A stretch of 52,407 nucleotides of DNA from Candidatus Omnitrophota bacterium (lineage in GTDB: Bacteria; Omnitrophota; Gorgyraeia; Tantalellales; Tantalellaceae), in NCBI GenBank assembly GCA_028715965.1, contig JAQUQS010000011.1, positions 1 through 52,407 of the forward strand. Direction: 5' to 3'. Of this stretch, positions 19,101 to 26,669 are shown piece by piece (positions within the stretch are counted from its first letter, which is position 1; the number at the start of each line of letters is the position of its first letter). Below the pieces are notes generated by a model. That model was not told the origin of the DNA and did not search any database. It saw nothing but the letters and a program-made list of their open reading frames with translations. The position numbers were made by a program, and so were the translations under genes.

Positions 19101-22100
19101 ATCCCGGGGACGCGCCTGTGCCCTTTTCCTTCACGGGAAATATATTCATCAAGGGCCGCTGAACCTCCCCCAATGTACGGCAGGACATCTATCCCGGCGA
19201 CATGCGCGAGTTCGTGGAAAAGCGCTATATCGTCATTCTCGAAAGCTTTCCCCACGGCTATCATCCCGGGGTAACCCATACCGTATATACCGTAAGGGTT
19301 ATCCCTGAGTACAAAACGCCCGCTAGCCGGCACACTTTTCAAGGCCGCGTCCATACGTTCGTCCAAAGCGGCTATACCCGTTCTCCTGTATCCTTCGAAC
19401 AGACCTTTTGGCGCCTTTTCCGCCCATAAGACAACTTCTTCCGTCCCTCCCGACTCGATATTTTCCGCGTTAAAGACACATTTATACTTTCCGCCCGTTC
19501 CCGTCGGCACGAACTCAATGACCTCGCCATCCAGCGGCATATATTTACCGATAAGCCCGCTATCCGGGCGCATCAATCTCTTCGCCCATTTAGCATGGAT
19601 ATTACGTACCGGCTCTTTTTTCCTTTTTGTTAAAATATCCCTGTCCACCGCGCGCAAAGTATCGCGAAGCGTCCCGTTCCTTTCAAGCCTTTCGAAAACT
19701 TCCGGCACAGCCCTCTCGGGATCATCCGCCGCATCGGTCATCCTTATCATTTCAACGACCAGCCCTGACGGGATATCCACCCCGGGATGGGCGTTACTCA
19801 ACTCGCCGGCCAGGAGACCCATATACGTCTTGACCCGCTCCTCCGCTTCATCTTCCATCTGCCGGGAGATCTTTTCCTGTTTTTCACGAATGATAGTGAG
19901 AAGGCTGTTCGCGCTCTCGAGTTCTTCCTGTCCGTCGTCCCCGGCAATAGCCGTGTTTATGCCCGCGAACTCCTCGGGTATCGTTATAGGCACAAGCCTT
20001 ATGTTCCGGGAAAAGTCACGGATCCCGGTCAGCCGGTCTATCTCGGAGGCAAGCTGTCTTCGCACTTCCTCTATGTCTTCATAAGTAAGCCCGTTCCGGT
20101 TCATGGTAAAGACTATAGGCGTCGCAAAAGACCCGCCACCGTGGGGGCCAGTATGGGCCTGTCCCGACACGGAAAGGTCAAGGGCCCTGACCGCTTCCTC
20201 CACGCGTGCCCGCATATGTTCATCGAATTGCCTTACAAGCCACATCACCAGCCTTCTCTTATCGATGGTATCAGTCGCGGTAAGGGCATCCCCGGCCTGC
20301 ACCTCAACACCTATTTTCCGCCTCTCAGACGGCATCATCACGACTATATCCCTCTTGGTCCCAAGTTTATCCGGGACCTCGAACCCTTCCACGATACAGT
20401 TCGTTTGTTTTTCCAACCCGCGGGCGTGCTGCATCTGCAGAGCTATTCCCATAAAAGCATCGAGCTGGTCGCCTCTTTCCAGTGTAAGACGGTTCACCAC
20501 CTCGTCGATCCCGTCGACGTTCCTGTAATCATAGATAAGTTCCAGCACATAATGCAATGGTTCCACGAGGGCCATCCTCAAAAGGTTCAGGACGGCTTCC
20601 AATCTCAGCGTCCTCCCTATTCCGCCAAGTATGGCCAGCACCATCCTGCCCATCCTGGAAAAAGCCCGACCCATGAACCACAAGAACTCGATGGTATTGC
20701 CCACTATACCCCGTACGTCCTCTCCATGTATCCTCTCCACATTCTCAAAAGCCGCCTTCTCCCCTTCGGGGAGTATTTGCTCCGTCTCCGCGTCATCTCC
20801 GTCCGAGGAAAGGTCCCTGCCATCAAATCCAGAAATATCGATGAACCGCATTGTCCGTATCTTCGCCGCTATCTCCTGCGGCACGCCTTCGGGAGCTGTC
20901 TGGCCGGATACCTGCCATCGACGATACAGTTCATCAAGTTTTTTGCTGAATTCATGCGTCTCCCCGCACTTAGCGGAGATCTCGTGGACAAGGATAGCGC
21001 CCGCGTCATTCTCGGCGCTCTGGGGAATATTAATGAAACGGTTACTCGCGTGCGCCCTGTTGAACTCTACGGGCACCGTCACGGTCTTTCCTCCTATGTC
21101 TATATTTAACTCCGACATGTCGGGGACAAGCGATACCCGCCCCGATTCCAGGAAATTGAGCGTCTCACTTATAAGGACATTATCAGCCCCCATATCCACC
21201 AGGAAAGAAAGCACATCCTCTTCTATCTCTTCGGAAAGCGCTTTTATCTCGAAGGCCATAAAGAGATCCGGGTCGTCCCGGTCTAAGCCCCCCGGACCCG
21301 GTCGATAGGTGCTTTTGTCATACGCTACCGCGCGAGCGCCCACCAGGCGCCTGTCACTTGAATACACGGGAAGGCGTGTATAGCTCCAGTCCCTTTCTAT
21401 CGTGGCGATCCCCAAATGGCTGCCGAAAAGAAGCGCTTTATTGGCTTCACGTTTATATATGTAATGCGGGTTAGCCTCAAGCGCGGCGTCCCATACCTCT
21501 ATGCCATCCACTCTCCCTTCGAAGTTAAACCCGGCGGTCATGAGTATCGGGTAGTTCAGGTCCAGTTTGTTCCCGTGAACGAACGCGTTCTTTAGGAGCT
21601 CTATTACCGCCCTCCGTATCTTCGCGCGCTCCCTCGCGTCATGCGATATCATATCCGATATCTCCCGAGAAAGGACCATCATGCCAGCGCGTATCTTCCA
21701 AAAGGTCTCCCTGATATGTTCCGCGTTCTCTTCCGTAGGCTCATCGAATTGTTCGGGAACCAGGTCACCGAGATCGATCGATATGACCTTACCGGATCGC
21801 AAAGCATGGACAATATCGCGCGCCGTATTCTCGTCCACTCCTTCCGGCGAGAACCTGAACTCGTCAATGCCGGCCTTAACGGTCCTTCTCAGAATGGCCT
21901 TGCGCAGAATATCCACACGCGGCATGGTCATGGATGACGCCCCGGTATGGACCTCGGTCTCACGCGGGACCAGTCCGTGTATTACCGCAAGTGGCGTATC
22001 AATATCCTTTTCATGGGCTATATCCTGTTCATCTTTTTCTTTTCGTGCCGCGTGGCGTATTATCCCTTTTTGTCTGGCGGCTTTGATCTCTTCGGTGGTA

Positions 22101-22537
22101 TAAACGGTCACTTCCGGCATTTCACCCGCGCGTTCCGAAACGAACGCGAAATATTCGCGCGCGTTTATATAACACGGCACAATGAACGAACCCGGTACGT
22201 TCGGAAGTATCCCGGCTATATCTTCCCGCCCCGTCTCGGAAAACCCCAGTTTTACGTCTATACCCTCAGCCTTGAGGCGTGTATTGACATCCATGGGCCT
22301 TTCGGACGAACGTAAATGATCGTATCCCGGACTTTTTGACAGACAGGATAGGAAATACTTTATTATCCCGATATCCTTTATCTCTGTACTGGAAAGAGGA
22401 TTGAAAATAGACTGTACGCTTAAGGTGTCCTTTCCATCGGCATAGGCTGGCACAACGCTTCCGCATATAAAAGCCGTAAGCGTTATTATAGATACGATTT
22501 TTTTTGTTGTTTCAGTGATAATATTCCGCATATGCAT
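13178..22537 (-). CDS. Giant exported multidomain protein (about 3,119 residues)
   Basis: One uninterrupted frame. The ATG at 22537 (MHMRN) is chosen because a good promoter has its -35 box over the more upstream in-frame ATG at 22600; the ATG at 22531 is also possible. Residues 1-34 look like a signal peptide ending PAYA. A GHKL-like ATPase segment lies near 290-390: IELLKNAFVHGN with E313 and N317, but a poor second box. Two HExxH motifs follow. HELAH is at 1108-1112. HEMAHLDREH at 1282-1291, followed by YEADVCAFNMM and a late HG-S-NTDR, matches M48 peptidases. Near 2394-2580 is an ABC1/UbiB-type kinase: LGGGS loop, Lys2416, HSDVHPGNF (D2559, N2564), with DRS replacing DFG. The rest (1,300-2,350 and the C-terminal 500) is not recognised. 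Compartment and substrates are unknown. Confidence 0.85.
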   Translation of the reverse strand: MHMRNIITETTKKIVSIITLTAFICGSVVPAYADGKDTLSVQSIFNPLSSTEIKDIGIIKYFLSCLSKSPGYDHLRSSERPMDVNTRLKAEGIDVKLGFSETGREDIAGILPNVPGSFIVPCYINAREYFAFVSERAGEMPEVTVYTTEEIKAARQKGIIRHAARKEKDEQDIAHEKDIDTPLAVIHGLVPRETEVHTGASSMTMPRVDILRKAILRRTVKAGIDEFRFSPEGVDENTARDIVHALRSGKVISIDLGDLVPEQFDEPTEENAEHIRETFWKIRAGMMVLSREISDMISHDARERAKIRRAVIELLKNAFVHGNKLDLNYPILMTAGFNFEGRVDGIEVWDAALEANPHYIYKREANKALLFGSHLGIATIERDWSYTRLPVYSSDRRLVGARAVAYDKSTYRPGPGGLDRDDPDLFMAFEIKALSEEIEEDVLSFLVDMGADNVLISETLNFLESGRVSLVPDMSELNIDIGGKTVTVPVEFNRAHASNRFINIPQSAENDAGAILVHEISAKCGETHEFSKKLDELYRRWQVSGQTAPEGVPQEIAAKIRTMRFIDISGFDGRDLSSDGDDAETEQILPEGEKAAFENVERIHGEDVRGIVGNTIEFLWFMGRAFSRMGRMVLAILGGIGRTLRLEAVLNLLRMALVEPLHYVLELIYDYRNVDGIDEVVNRLTLERGDQLDAFMGIALQMQHARGLEKQTNCIVEGFEVPDKLGTKRDIVVMMPSERRKIGVEVQAGDALTATDTIDKRRLVMWLVRQFDEHMRARVEEAVRALDLSVSGQAHTGPHGGGSFATPIVFTMNRNGLTYEDIEEVRRQLASEIDRLTGIRDFSRNIRLVPITIPEEFAGINTAIAGDDGQEELESANSLLTIIREKQEKISRQMEDEAEERVKTYMGLLAGELSNAHPGVDIPSGLVVEMIRMTDAADDPERAVPEVFERLERNGTLRDTLRAVDRDILTKRKKEPVRNIHAKWAKRLMRPDSGLIGKYMPLDGEVIEFVPTGTGGKYKCVFNAENIESGGTEEVVLWAEKAPKGLFEGYRRTGIAALDERMDAALKSVPASGRFVLRDNPYGIYGMGYPGMIAVGKAFENDDIALFHELAHVAGIDVLPYIGGGSAALDEYISREGKGHRRVPGMRTHYAIRSFQKEMWPEDDAALSRMIGGLNAGITAPGGVLGVLKRGETGSGTRQVLNRFKADYGLLGQDAGVIVYINGLIRGMYPDVNSNDLPIVEVLASRGMGPNAMVLADGHMIFSPELLEMVEYEEELIFVLLHEMAHLDREHFRKMDDAEKRNDIRAKFGLLRYSEYEADVCAFNMMSDLGYNPQGAVSFMNRLRARGENWGMVHGSNTDRMLNMETLTYLKDYSNLSGVLEPLPDGFRSGVANVMAAGGAKIEKVLRHDTAKAMDAARVMVMNSDRYFAYECYNVLHDPALAKLKRMKEGNRDVEDIKLAEAVNLQNGMILLGDSISKIREAVQGTRVCRTRKADAALATFMATGMYAGTAFLGHKEMVKYTRTGAAFSDFSRAAEADPARMFEVLEEILASDLFREMDLVVGEKRSFTLMNTVFRTAIDAMYFDNDEGFDSLKYAEMVKRIMSALADAIGKNKEFFEMDPVVFRSEENKIYTSLVYLGLMTMYDLDQSGKKGLNVYHDTVMDGPFALDKFLFMKLIERDGIVDVPDLRRKTGRKFALPARKVMADNVAEIADYLITATEFNGILDRYTFKQLADAIKFIRETHPGTNLADMVFKKVAEDIQVGTNFSSMKETREGIKFMLVFSANVDEYKKYISQPLEEVLDDQGTTFEDVDEIAGMLNDIEGAEAYYGVKARIREINLSVGDIRSMQIGFLIALDNQLSKTDTEDEFFGTLEGFFDNYPIARYSEAATYMGPQELEEHVRGIHKRILAKGLSFVKGRNIEDMTPVEIKRLYVLSFFQSDIFVMSIVQEYLLLRLVRTMSFREALDLMEQISKKHRTADITQAWEYLIEEKASTVEEMDELESKIIDVFRGENGGDFFGEAGTAVGVDAAFENILKDQKVLLEALMESGKSDAALKNYLLRKWMAALGRAMNLSYAKYYAGETTKEDMEKWATQSPYGGANIPGYYPLNRVVESFLRLGRKGKYLLLRKLLTGRSGILKELSGRKRLLEMFLGNNVVFGEEETVLKGVLESVLNEFVASAGEDQLYFALNPVIMSRIGMPPAVPTPWQSVEAFRQEIDGRLEYPEFEEVDQVLREEALLDAAYDEEFGEEDLIMDSNDRRKKYIAEAEKERPAKEAMEKRLLTYIYGYAPGNEGLEEIDGLFLSIMPEGVIDGEREPMTGVGLILNIAQRLGSPGVRFLQLMGQFIDLPADYEKEFSEVYDSMVGQSRLTAYQTIKREMPGYAAHIKRFGRRLGGGSIMTVYEVELDDGSVEVVKVRNPNAEYFANESLKLLEKVITALAENDDRYQQVLPLLDDVRGWIERDLNDPDYGEEDVEFAEVNEGYRPHGFDRSIYVPANIASGSKYMIREPMVAGHNLTKIDEAGLDAEDRKEVASLIVRNYLDQIKGSILKGRTLVHSDVHPGNFRVTPDGRVAILDRSAYISLSLAERFMIKRLSDAGSMEERLDIFLDHVSGQEGNEQVKDKAQRAAIRTKLLSGIDEKGSFEANVLELLIGMKREGLKVPLKITLLIKNLQALKKIALDAGFSSLEEAAGYKPPKRERSASRDIKGYFAYDSDAMARDIISGNEMVELSYEKGRLRAWRIKDMGDAYMPGVTPESGYRAEEIGVSSVLTREEADSLMEWITTHQLPDGKPRVRPGQHVMFRVAMGRTALKWQDDMEHSNIAHAGYRDRCVYIGQDLLKFVLAADRKDLRQDILTDDELWHLSAEENTEHPDAEAYGKRKQRVSEIVGLIELKKRRMEGVKTRTVQAVTRMVGGIYDMAMSRAEEGPVLLAIDEDLGTECTASFVRRVIEDICDIKKDERVRRVLANMVIISGRGKSLAGRVARYTADGKDGVKVEKKNVIMITTPDNEPNCSDFSSEAVITFVDSSRLEFMDYYPVVETVLFTLAKALYYAGVPGYDKDSLSGIAREMSIEISDGDIVEMLIDARKITIRLKPAEPFEYDELKDIYENIRQFLEAA

Positions 22538-22571
22538 AATATTTTTCTTACTTTTCTTAATTTTACATATC

Positions 22572-22600
22572 AATATACACTTATATATGTGGGTTTTCAA
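22572..22600 (-). promoter_or_regulatory. Sigma70-type promoter of the giant gene
   Basis: TTGAAA (22595-22600), a 17-nt spacer and TATATT (22572-22577) on the minus strand predict a start near 22565 and a leader of roughly 28 nt. The leader is AT-rich and has only a weak Shine-Dalgarno (GTAAGAAAAA). This promoter fixes the gene's start to 22537 or 22531. Confidence 0.6.
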
Positions 22601-22715
22601 GGATTACATTGTAACTTTTTTTGATGCTAACAATAGGATGGGTCCAGGATACGTCCTCGTCTGTCGGCGAAAGACATAACCTGGGTAAATAGATATATTT
22701 AAAGATATTTATAGT

Positions 22716-24560
22716 TTATGCGTTCTTCCCCGACCTGTTATCACGAATGATACGTTTCCTATCCAGTTCTTTTAGAAATGTCTTTCTTAAGCGTATATGT
22801 TGCGGGGTTATTTCCACAAGCTCATCATCCTCGATGAACTCAAGCGCGAATTCAAGCGTCATTTCCCGCGGCGGTATGAGCTGTATAGCCTCATCCGAGC
22901 CGGAAGCACGCATATTTGTAAGTTTCTTGCCTCTCAGGGCGTTGACAAGAAGATCGGTCCCCTTGTTGTTAACCCCTATTATCATGCCCTCATATAATTT
23001 GTCGCCTGGATGTATGAATATCTCCCCCCTGTCCTGCAGGTTATACAACGCGTACGCGACCGCCTCACCCGCGTCATGCGATATCATCACTCCATGCGAA
23101 CGCTCAGGCATTTCCCCCTTGTATGTCTGGTACTCTAGGAAATTCTGGTACATGACACCATTACCACGTGTCATCATGAGAAAATCGCTCCGGAACCCGA
23201 TAAGCGCCCTCGATGCGACCACGAACTCCATGCGTGTTCCCCCGGTCGAGGTCGGGCTTATCTCCCTCGTTTCGGCCTTACGCTCGCCAAGGGCCTGCAT
23301 GACGACCCCCTGGTACTCGCTGTCCACCTCGATGACCACTTCCTCCACCGGCTCAAGGACCTGCTCGCCCATTTTCTTCATGATGACCTTTGGGCGGGAG
23401 ACCTCGACCTCGTACCCTTCCCTCCTCATGGTCTCGATGAGTATCGCCAGATGGAGCTCCCCGCGTCCAGAGACCTTGAACCGTTCCCCACCATCGATCT
23501 CTTCCACCTTTATCCCAACGTTTATCATGGCTTCATGCGCGAGCCGCTCACGTATATGCCGTGACGTAAGGAATCTTCCCCCGTCCTTACCGGCAAGCGG
23601 GCTCGTATTATGCGAAAAGTTCATGGATATGGTGGGTTCATCCACTTTTATGGCCGGCAGGCCTTTTGGTTTATTGATATCCGCCAGCGTTTCCCCCACC
23701 TGCACGTCCGGTATCCCGGCTATGGAGACGATATCACCCGCCACCGCTTCCTGCACCTCGACCCTTGCCAGGCCACGATATTTCATGATACGGGTGATCT
23801 TGCTTTTCAAGACCGTTCCGTCACGCTTAACGAGCGCCACGGGGTCTGCCATGCGGATAACTCCGTGGAATATGCGGCCGATGGCGATAAGCCCGACATA
23901 TGAGTCATAATCCAGCATAGTGACCAGCATCTGGAACGGCATATCAGGATCGGCCACCGGTGGAAGCACCCTGTGCAATATCGTTTCAAGAAGCGGTTTT
24001 ACGGACTCACCCGGCTCGTCCAGGTCAAGCGTGGCGTACCCGTCCCTTCCCGACGCGTAAACAATGGGGAAATCCAGCTGTTCTTCCGACGCGTTAAGCT
24101 CGCAGAAAAGATCGAACGTCATGTCCGCCACGGCGTCGGGACGCGCGTTCTGCCTATCTATCTTGTTTATCACAAGTATAGGTTTCAGGTGCAGCTCGAG
24201 CGATTTTTTAAGCACGAACTTCGTCTGCGGCATGGGCCCCTCTACGGCATCGACCAGAAGAAGCACTCCGTCGACCATTTTAAGTATGCGCTCTACTTCG
24301 CTCCCGAAATCCGCGTGCCCCGGGGTATCGACTATATTGAACTGGACACCCTTATACTGCATGGACGCGTTCTTCGACAATATAGTAATGCCACGTTCGC
24401 GTTCAAGCGGGTTGGAATCCATTATGGTCGTTTCTCCTGCCTTGAAATCATACGCGCCCGTATACTTGAGCAGCGCGTCGACAAGCGTGGTCTTACCATG
24501 GTCAACATGCGCGATTATCGCGACATTCCTTACGTCTTTCCTTCTTTTCTGGTTCGTCAT
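22716..24560 (-). CDS. typA: Ribosome-associated GTPase BipA/TypA
   Basis: A 614-residue translational GTPase. G1 is AHVDHGKT (17-24), G3 is DTPGHADFG and G4 is NKIDRQNARP, in an EF-G-like G domain. The RERGITI switch segment (GTTIMDSNPLERERGITILSKN) and the C-terminal TypA-specific region (EPVEEVVIEVDSEYQGVVMQALGERKAE, FRSDFLMMTRGNGVMYQNF) distinguish it from EF-G and LepA. Length is the family norm. BipA assists 50S subunit assembly and growth under stress such as low temperature. It is a monocistronic gene with its own -10 box about 86 nt upstream. Confidence 0.96.
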   Translation of the reverse strand: MTNQKRRKDVRNVAIIAHVDHGKTTLVDALLKYTGAYDFKAGETTIMDSNPLERERGITILSKNASMQYKGVQFNIVDTPGHADFGSEVERILKMVDGVLLLVDAVEGPMPQTKFVLKKSLELHLKPILVINKIDRQNARPDAVADMTFDLFCELNASEEQLDFPIVYASGRDGYATLDLDEPGESVKPLLETILHRVLPPVADPDMPFQMLVTMLDYDSYVGLIAIGRIFHGVIRMADPVALVKRDGTVLKSKITRIMKYRGLARVEVQEAVAGDIVSIAGIPDVQVGETLADINKPKGLPAIKVDEPTISMNFSHNTSPLAGKDGGRFLTSRHIRERLAHEAMINVGIKVEEIDGGERFKVSGRGELHLAILIETMRREGYEVEVSRPKVIMKKMGEQVLEPVEEVVIEVDSEYQGVVMQALGERKAETREISPTSTGGTRMEFVVASRALIGFRSDFLMMTRGNGVMYQNFLEYQTYKGEMPERSHGVMISHDAGEAVAYALYNLQDRGEIFIHPGDKLYEGMIIGVNNKGTDLLVNALRGKKLTNMRASGSDEAIQLIPPREMTLEFALEFIEDDELVEITPQHIRLRKTFLKELDRKRIIRDNRSGKNA

Positions 24561-24645
24561 AAATATACTATTCCCTTTTCAACTGGCGTTCTCATTACAG
24601 CGATACGGAAAAACTTTCCCCGGACCCGGTGACATGTAGCTGTGT

Positions 24646-24651
24646 ATTATA
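24646..24651 (-). promoter_or_regulatory. -10 box upstream of typA
   Basis: The minus strand reads TATAAT at 24646-24651, with a weak TTTAAT 17 nt upstream. The predicted start near 24638 gives a leader of about 78 nt. Confidence 0.4.
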
Positions 24652-24697
24652 GTGTAAAACACGGTATTATTAAAGGATGTTCTTTCGCGAACAGGTT

Positions 24698-25066
24698 TTA
24701 GTCCCCTAGGGCTTTTTTTATCTCGGACATAAGCTCTTGGGGCTCATATGGTTTAGTGATGAACGCGTGCGCGCCCTGCTGCATGAATTTCGCCCTAAGC
24801 ATACTATCATTATGGGCCGTAAGGAGTATCACCGGTATGGTAGCGGTATTGACCGACTGCTTGATGTTCCTGAAAAAACTTTCTCCGCCACCGGCAGGCA
24901 TGCTGATATCAAGGAGGATAAGGTCAGGCTTCTCTTTATGGGCCTTGGCGAGCCCCTGTACGGCGTCGAAAGCGACCGTAACGTCATACTTGTTCGCCAA
25001 AAGCCTTTTCGAGAGCGTCCCGACGAAATCCGCGTCATCATCGATTATCAGTATTTTGCGGGCCAT
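24698..25066 (-). CDS. Single-domain response regulator (CheY-like receiver)
   Basis: 122 residues from the ATG at 25066, which has GGAAGGG 4 nt upstream; six further in-frame codons upstream lack this support. It is a stand-alone receiver domain: acidic pocket D9-D11, phosphoacceptor D53 (LILLDISMP), conserved Thr in VILLTAHND and Lys in AFITKPYEP. It has no output domain, so it must act by protein contact, like CheY or Spo0F, or by competing in a phosphorelay. No histidine kinase is next to it; neighbours are the TSUP permease and typA. The GHKL-like segment of the giant protein is exported and so is an unlikely partner. Confidence 0.93.
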   Translation of the reverse strand: MARKILIIDDDADFVGTLSKRLLANKYDVTVAFDAVQGLAKAHKEKPDLILLDISMPAGGGESFFRNIKQSVNTATIPVILLTAHNDSMLRAKFMQQGAHAFITKPYEPQELMSEIKKALGD

Positions 25067-25142
25067 TATTCCCTTCCGTAACATATAGGCGTTAATTGAT
25101 ATCTCTGAATGATGTTATCGGCTACCATAAGGCTTCCCCCAC

Positions 25143-25490
25143 CTACTTCACTATCATATATATAGACACCATCATCAGGCATGCCCCGAAGAGCTTTCGT
25201 AAGGCGTCAGCCGGTATGGACCCCGCCAGCTTAGCCCCCAAAAGCCCTCCGATAACGAACCCCAGGCACAGAAGAACGGCAGCGATGATATTGACGTGCC
25301 CGTTCCTGTAATACGTCCAGGCCGCGAGTATCCCTATGGGTGGCACCAGCATCGCGAGCGTCGTCCCCTGCGCCATATGCTGGTTGTACCCGAATATGTA
25401 TATAAGGGCAGGCACGACTATTATGCCGCCGCCTATACCGATGAGTCCGCTCACCACACCCGCCAAAAGTCCCACAACGACCAGAAACAT
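25143..25490 (-). CDS. Half-size TSUP (TauE/SafE-like) permease
   Basis: A 115-residue membrane protein with four likely membrane segments. The glycine-rich start VSGLIGIGGGIIVVPALIYIFG followed by GTTLAMLVPPIGILAAW is the diagnostic repeat of the TauE/SafE (TSUP) sulfite or organosulfonate transporter family. Typical members have about 250 residues with two such repeats; this one has a single repeat. The frame ends normally and intact half-size members are known, so it probably works as a dimer rather than being a fragment. It follows the CDF transporter by 33 nt. The substrate cannot be inferred. Confidence 0.85.
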   Translation of the reverse strand: MFLVVVGLLAGVVSGLIGIGGGIIVVPALIYIFGYNQHMAQGTTLAMLVPPIGILAAWTYYRNGHVNIIAAVLLCLGFVIGGLLGAKLAGSIPADALRKLFGACLMMVSIYMIVK

Positions 25491-25523
25491 CCATACCCCC
25501 TGTTTTTTAGGACCTGTCCCCCG

Positions 25524-26468
25524 TTACGCCGTACCTATATACGGGCATTGTCCGCCATCCGCGATTATGCCGCAATCCATGGAACACGGCACCGCCTTGA
25601 TCGATACCTCGCTCCCGGAGATACCTTCGGCTATGTCTTCCTCTATGACACGGGTTATTTCGTGCGCGCGCGCGAATGGCATCTCCTTCGGCATAATAAG
25701 TTTCATCTCGATGAATTTTTTGTGGCCCGCGGTCCTTGTCCGGAGATCCCTGAAATTGCAGAAATGCTCGGCGTTACGGGCAAGCCTCACTACCGTTTCC
25801 ATCTTACTTGGTTCCTCAATGGACGCGTCGAGCAGGTTGATGAACGCCTTCTTCGCCAGGCGCGCGGACGGCACCGAAACGGCTATACTTATCACCAGCG
25901 TTATCGCCGGGTCGATGTACGGCACCACCAATACCAGGCTCGTCCTCTTCAAAAGTATAGCGGCGAGAAAAGCGCCCGCTATGGACGCGGATATGAAACC
26001 TTCCAGCAGGTAATGCGTGCCTTCGGCCTTTACCGCTGGTGACATACTCTTCTCGGCGTACTTAAATATGAAGAATGCCCCTATGAAATTGAGGGAAAGT
26101 CCTATCGCGCTCGTCAACAACCCGACCCATGGCAGTTCGATATGCCCGGGCCGGAAGAACGCGGAAAAAGCCTGGAACGACATTATCCCGGCTATACCGA
26201 CAAGGATAATACCTTCCATAGCCTCGCACACATGCTCGACCTTACCGTAACCGTAATTATGGAACAGATCGGCGTCCTTGGTGGAAAGCTTAAGGGATTT
26301 ATACAATATGACCGACACTATAAGCCCGACAACGGTAATAGCGAAATCCGTCGCTATGGCCAGGGAATGCACCACGACCAGCGCCACGAGCTTTACCGCG
26401 AAAAGCACTACGTTAAAAAACAGGCTGACCCTCGCAGCCCTCATCATGTATTTACGTCTTGTCCTCAT
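25524..26468 (-). CDS. Cation diffusion facilitator family transporter with C-terminal Cys cluster
   Basis: A 314-residue CDF protein: six membrane segments in the first 200 residues and a cytoplasmic domain after about 205. NYGYGKVEHVCEAMEG is the expected basic/His loop after the second segment. The transport sites look altered: ATDFAITVVG in TM2 has one Asp, and THYLLEGF in TM5 has His and Glu where HxxxD is usual. The last 25 residues carry Cys residues (CSMDC...GQC), a possible metal site. CDF proteins exchange Zn2+, Fe2+, Mn2+ or Co2+ for H+. A second, unrelated-looking CDF gene lies at 42391-43338. Confidence 0.88.
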   Translation of the reverse strand: MRTRRKYMMRAARVSLFFNVVLFAVKLVALVVVHSLAIATDFAITVVGLIVSVILYKSLKLSTKDADLFHNYGYGKVEHVCEAMEGIILVGIAGIMSFQAFSAFFRPGHIELPWVGLLTSAIGLSLNFIGAFFIFKYAEKSMSPAVKAEGTHYLLEGFISASIAGAFLAAILLKRTSLVLVVPYIDPAITLVISIAVSVPSARLAKKAFINLLDASIEEPSKMETVVRLARNAEHFCNFRDLRTRTAGHKKFIEMKLIMPKEMPFARAHEITRVIEEDIAEGISGSEVSIKAVPCSMDCGIIADGGQCPYIGTA

Positions 26469-26500
26469 ATGCCGGGTCCCGGAATGATCTCAACTGTTTT

Positions 26501-26506
26501 ATTATA
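26501..26506 (-). promoter_or_regulatory. -10 box upstream of the CDF/TSUP genes
   Basis: TATAAT on the minus strand, about 32 nt before the CDF start codon. No convincing -35 box at 16-18 nt; an AT-rich stretch is present instead. Confidence 0.35.
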
Positions 26507-26591
26507 AACCTTTTTCGCGTTTAATTTCATTAAAATATTATTCCGAAGGGAAATAGCTGCGTCTAATAGTTCGGGCCGCGGGAAATGAACA

Positions 26592-26634
26592 TAAAAAGGC
26601 AGGGTTCACACGAATATCCGCCGAAACCCTGCCT
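26592..26634 (-). terminator. Intrinsic terminator of carB
   Basis: A perfect 10-bp stem (26597-26606 with 26625-26634), an 18-nt loop and, on the minus strand, TTTTTAT directly after it. It lies about 36 nt downstream of the carB stop. Confidence 0.88.
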
Positions 26635-26669
26635 CTTCATATATACGACCGCCATATACCGCCCTGGAA

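Noticed and set aside
19787-21109. 440-codon plus-strand open frame inside the giant gene
   Set aside because: Antisense frame with no domain, no start signal and composition expected from the codon use of the minus-strand gene. The same applies to 13196-14233.
25143-25490. TSUP gene as a pseudogene fragment
   Set aside because: The frame is intact with a normal start and stop, and half-size members of the family are known.
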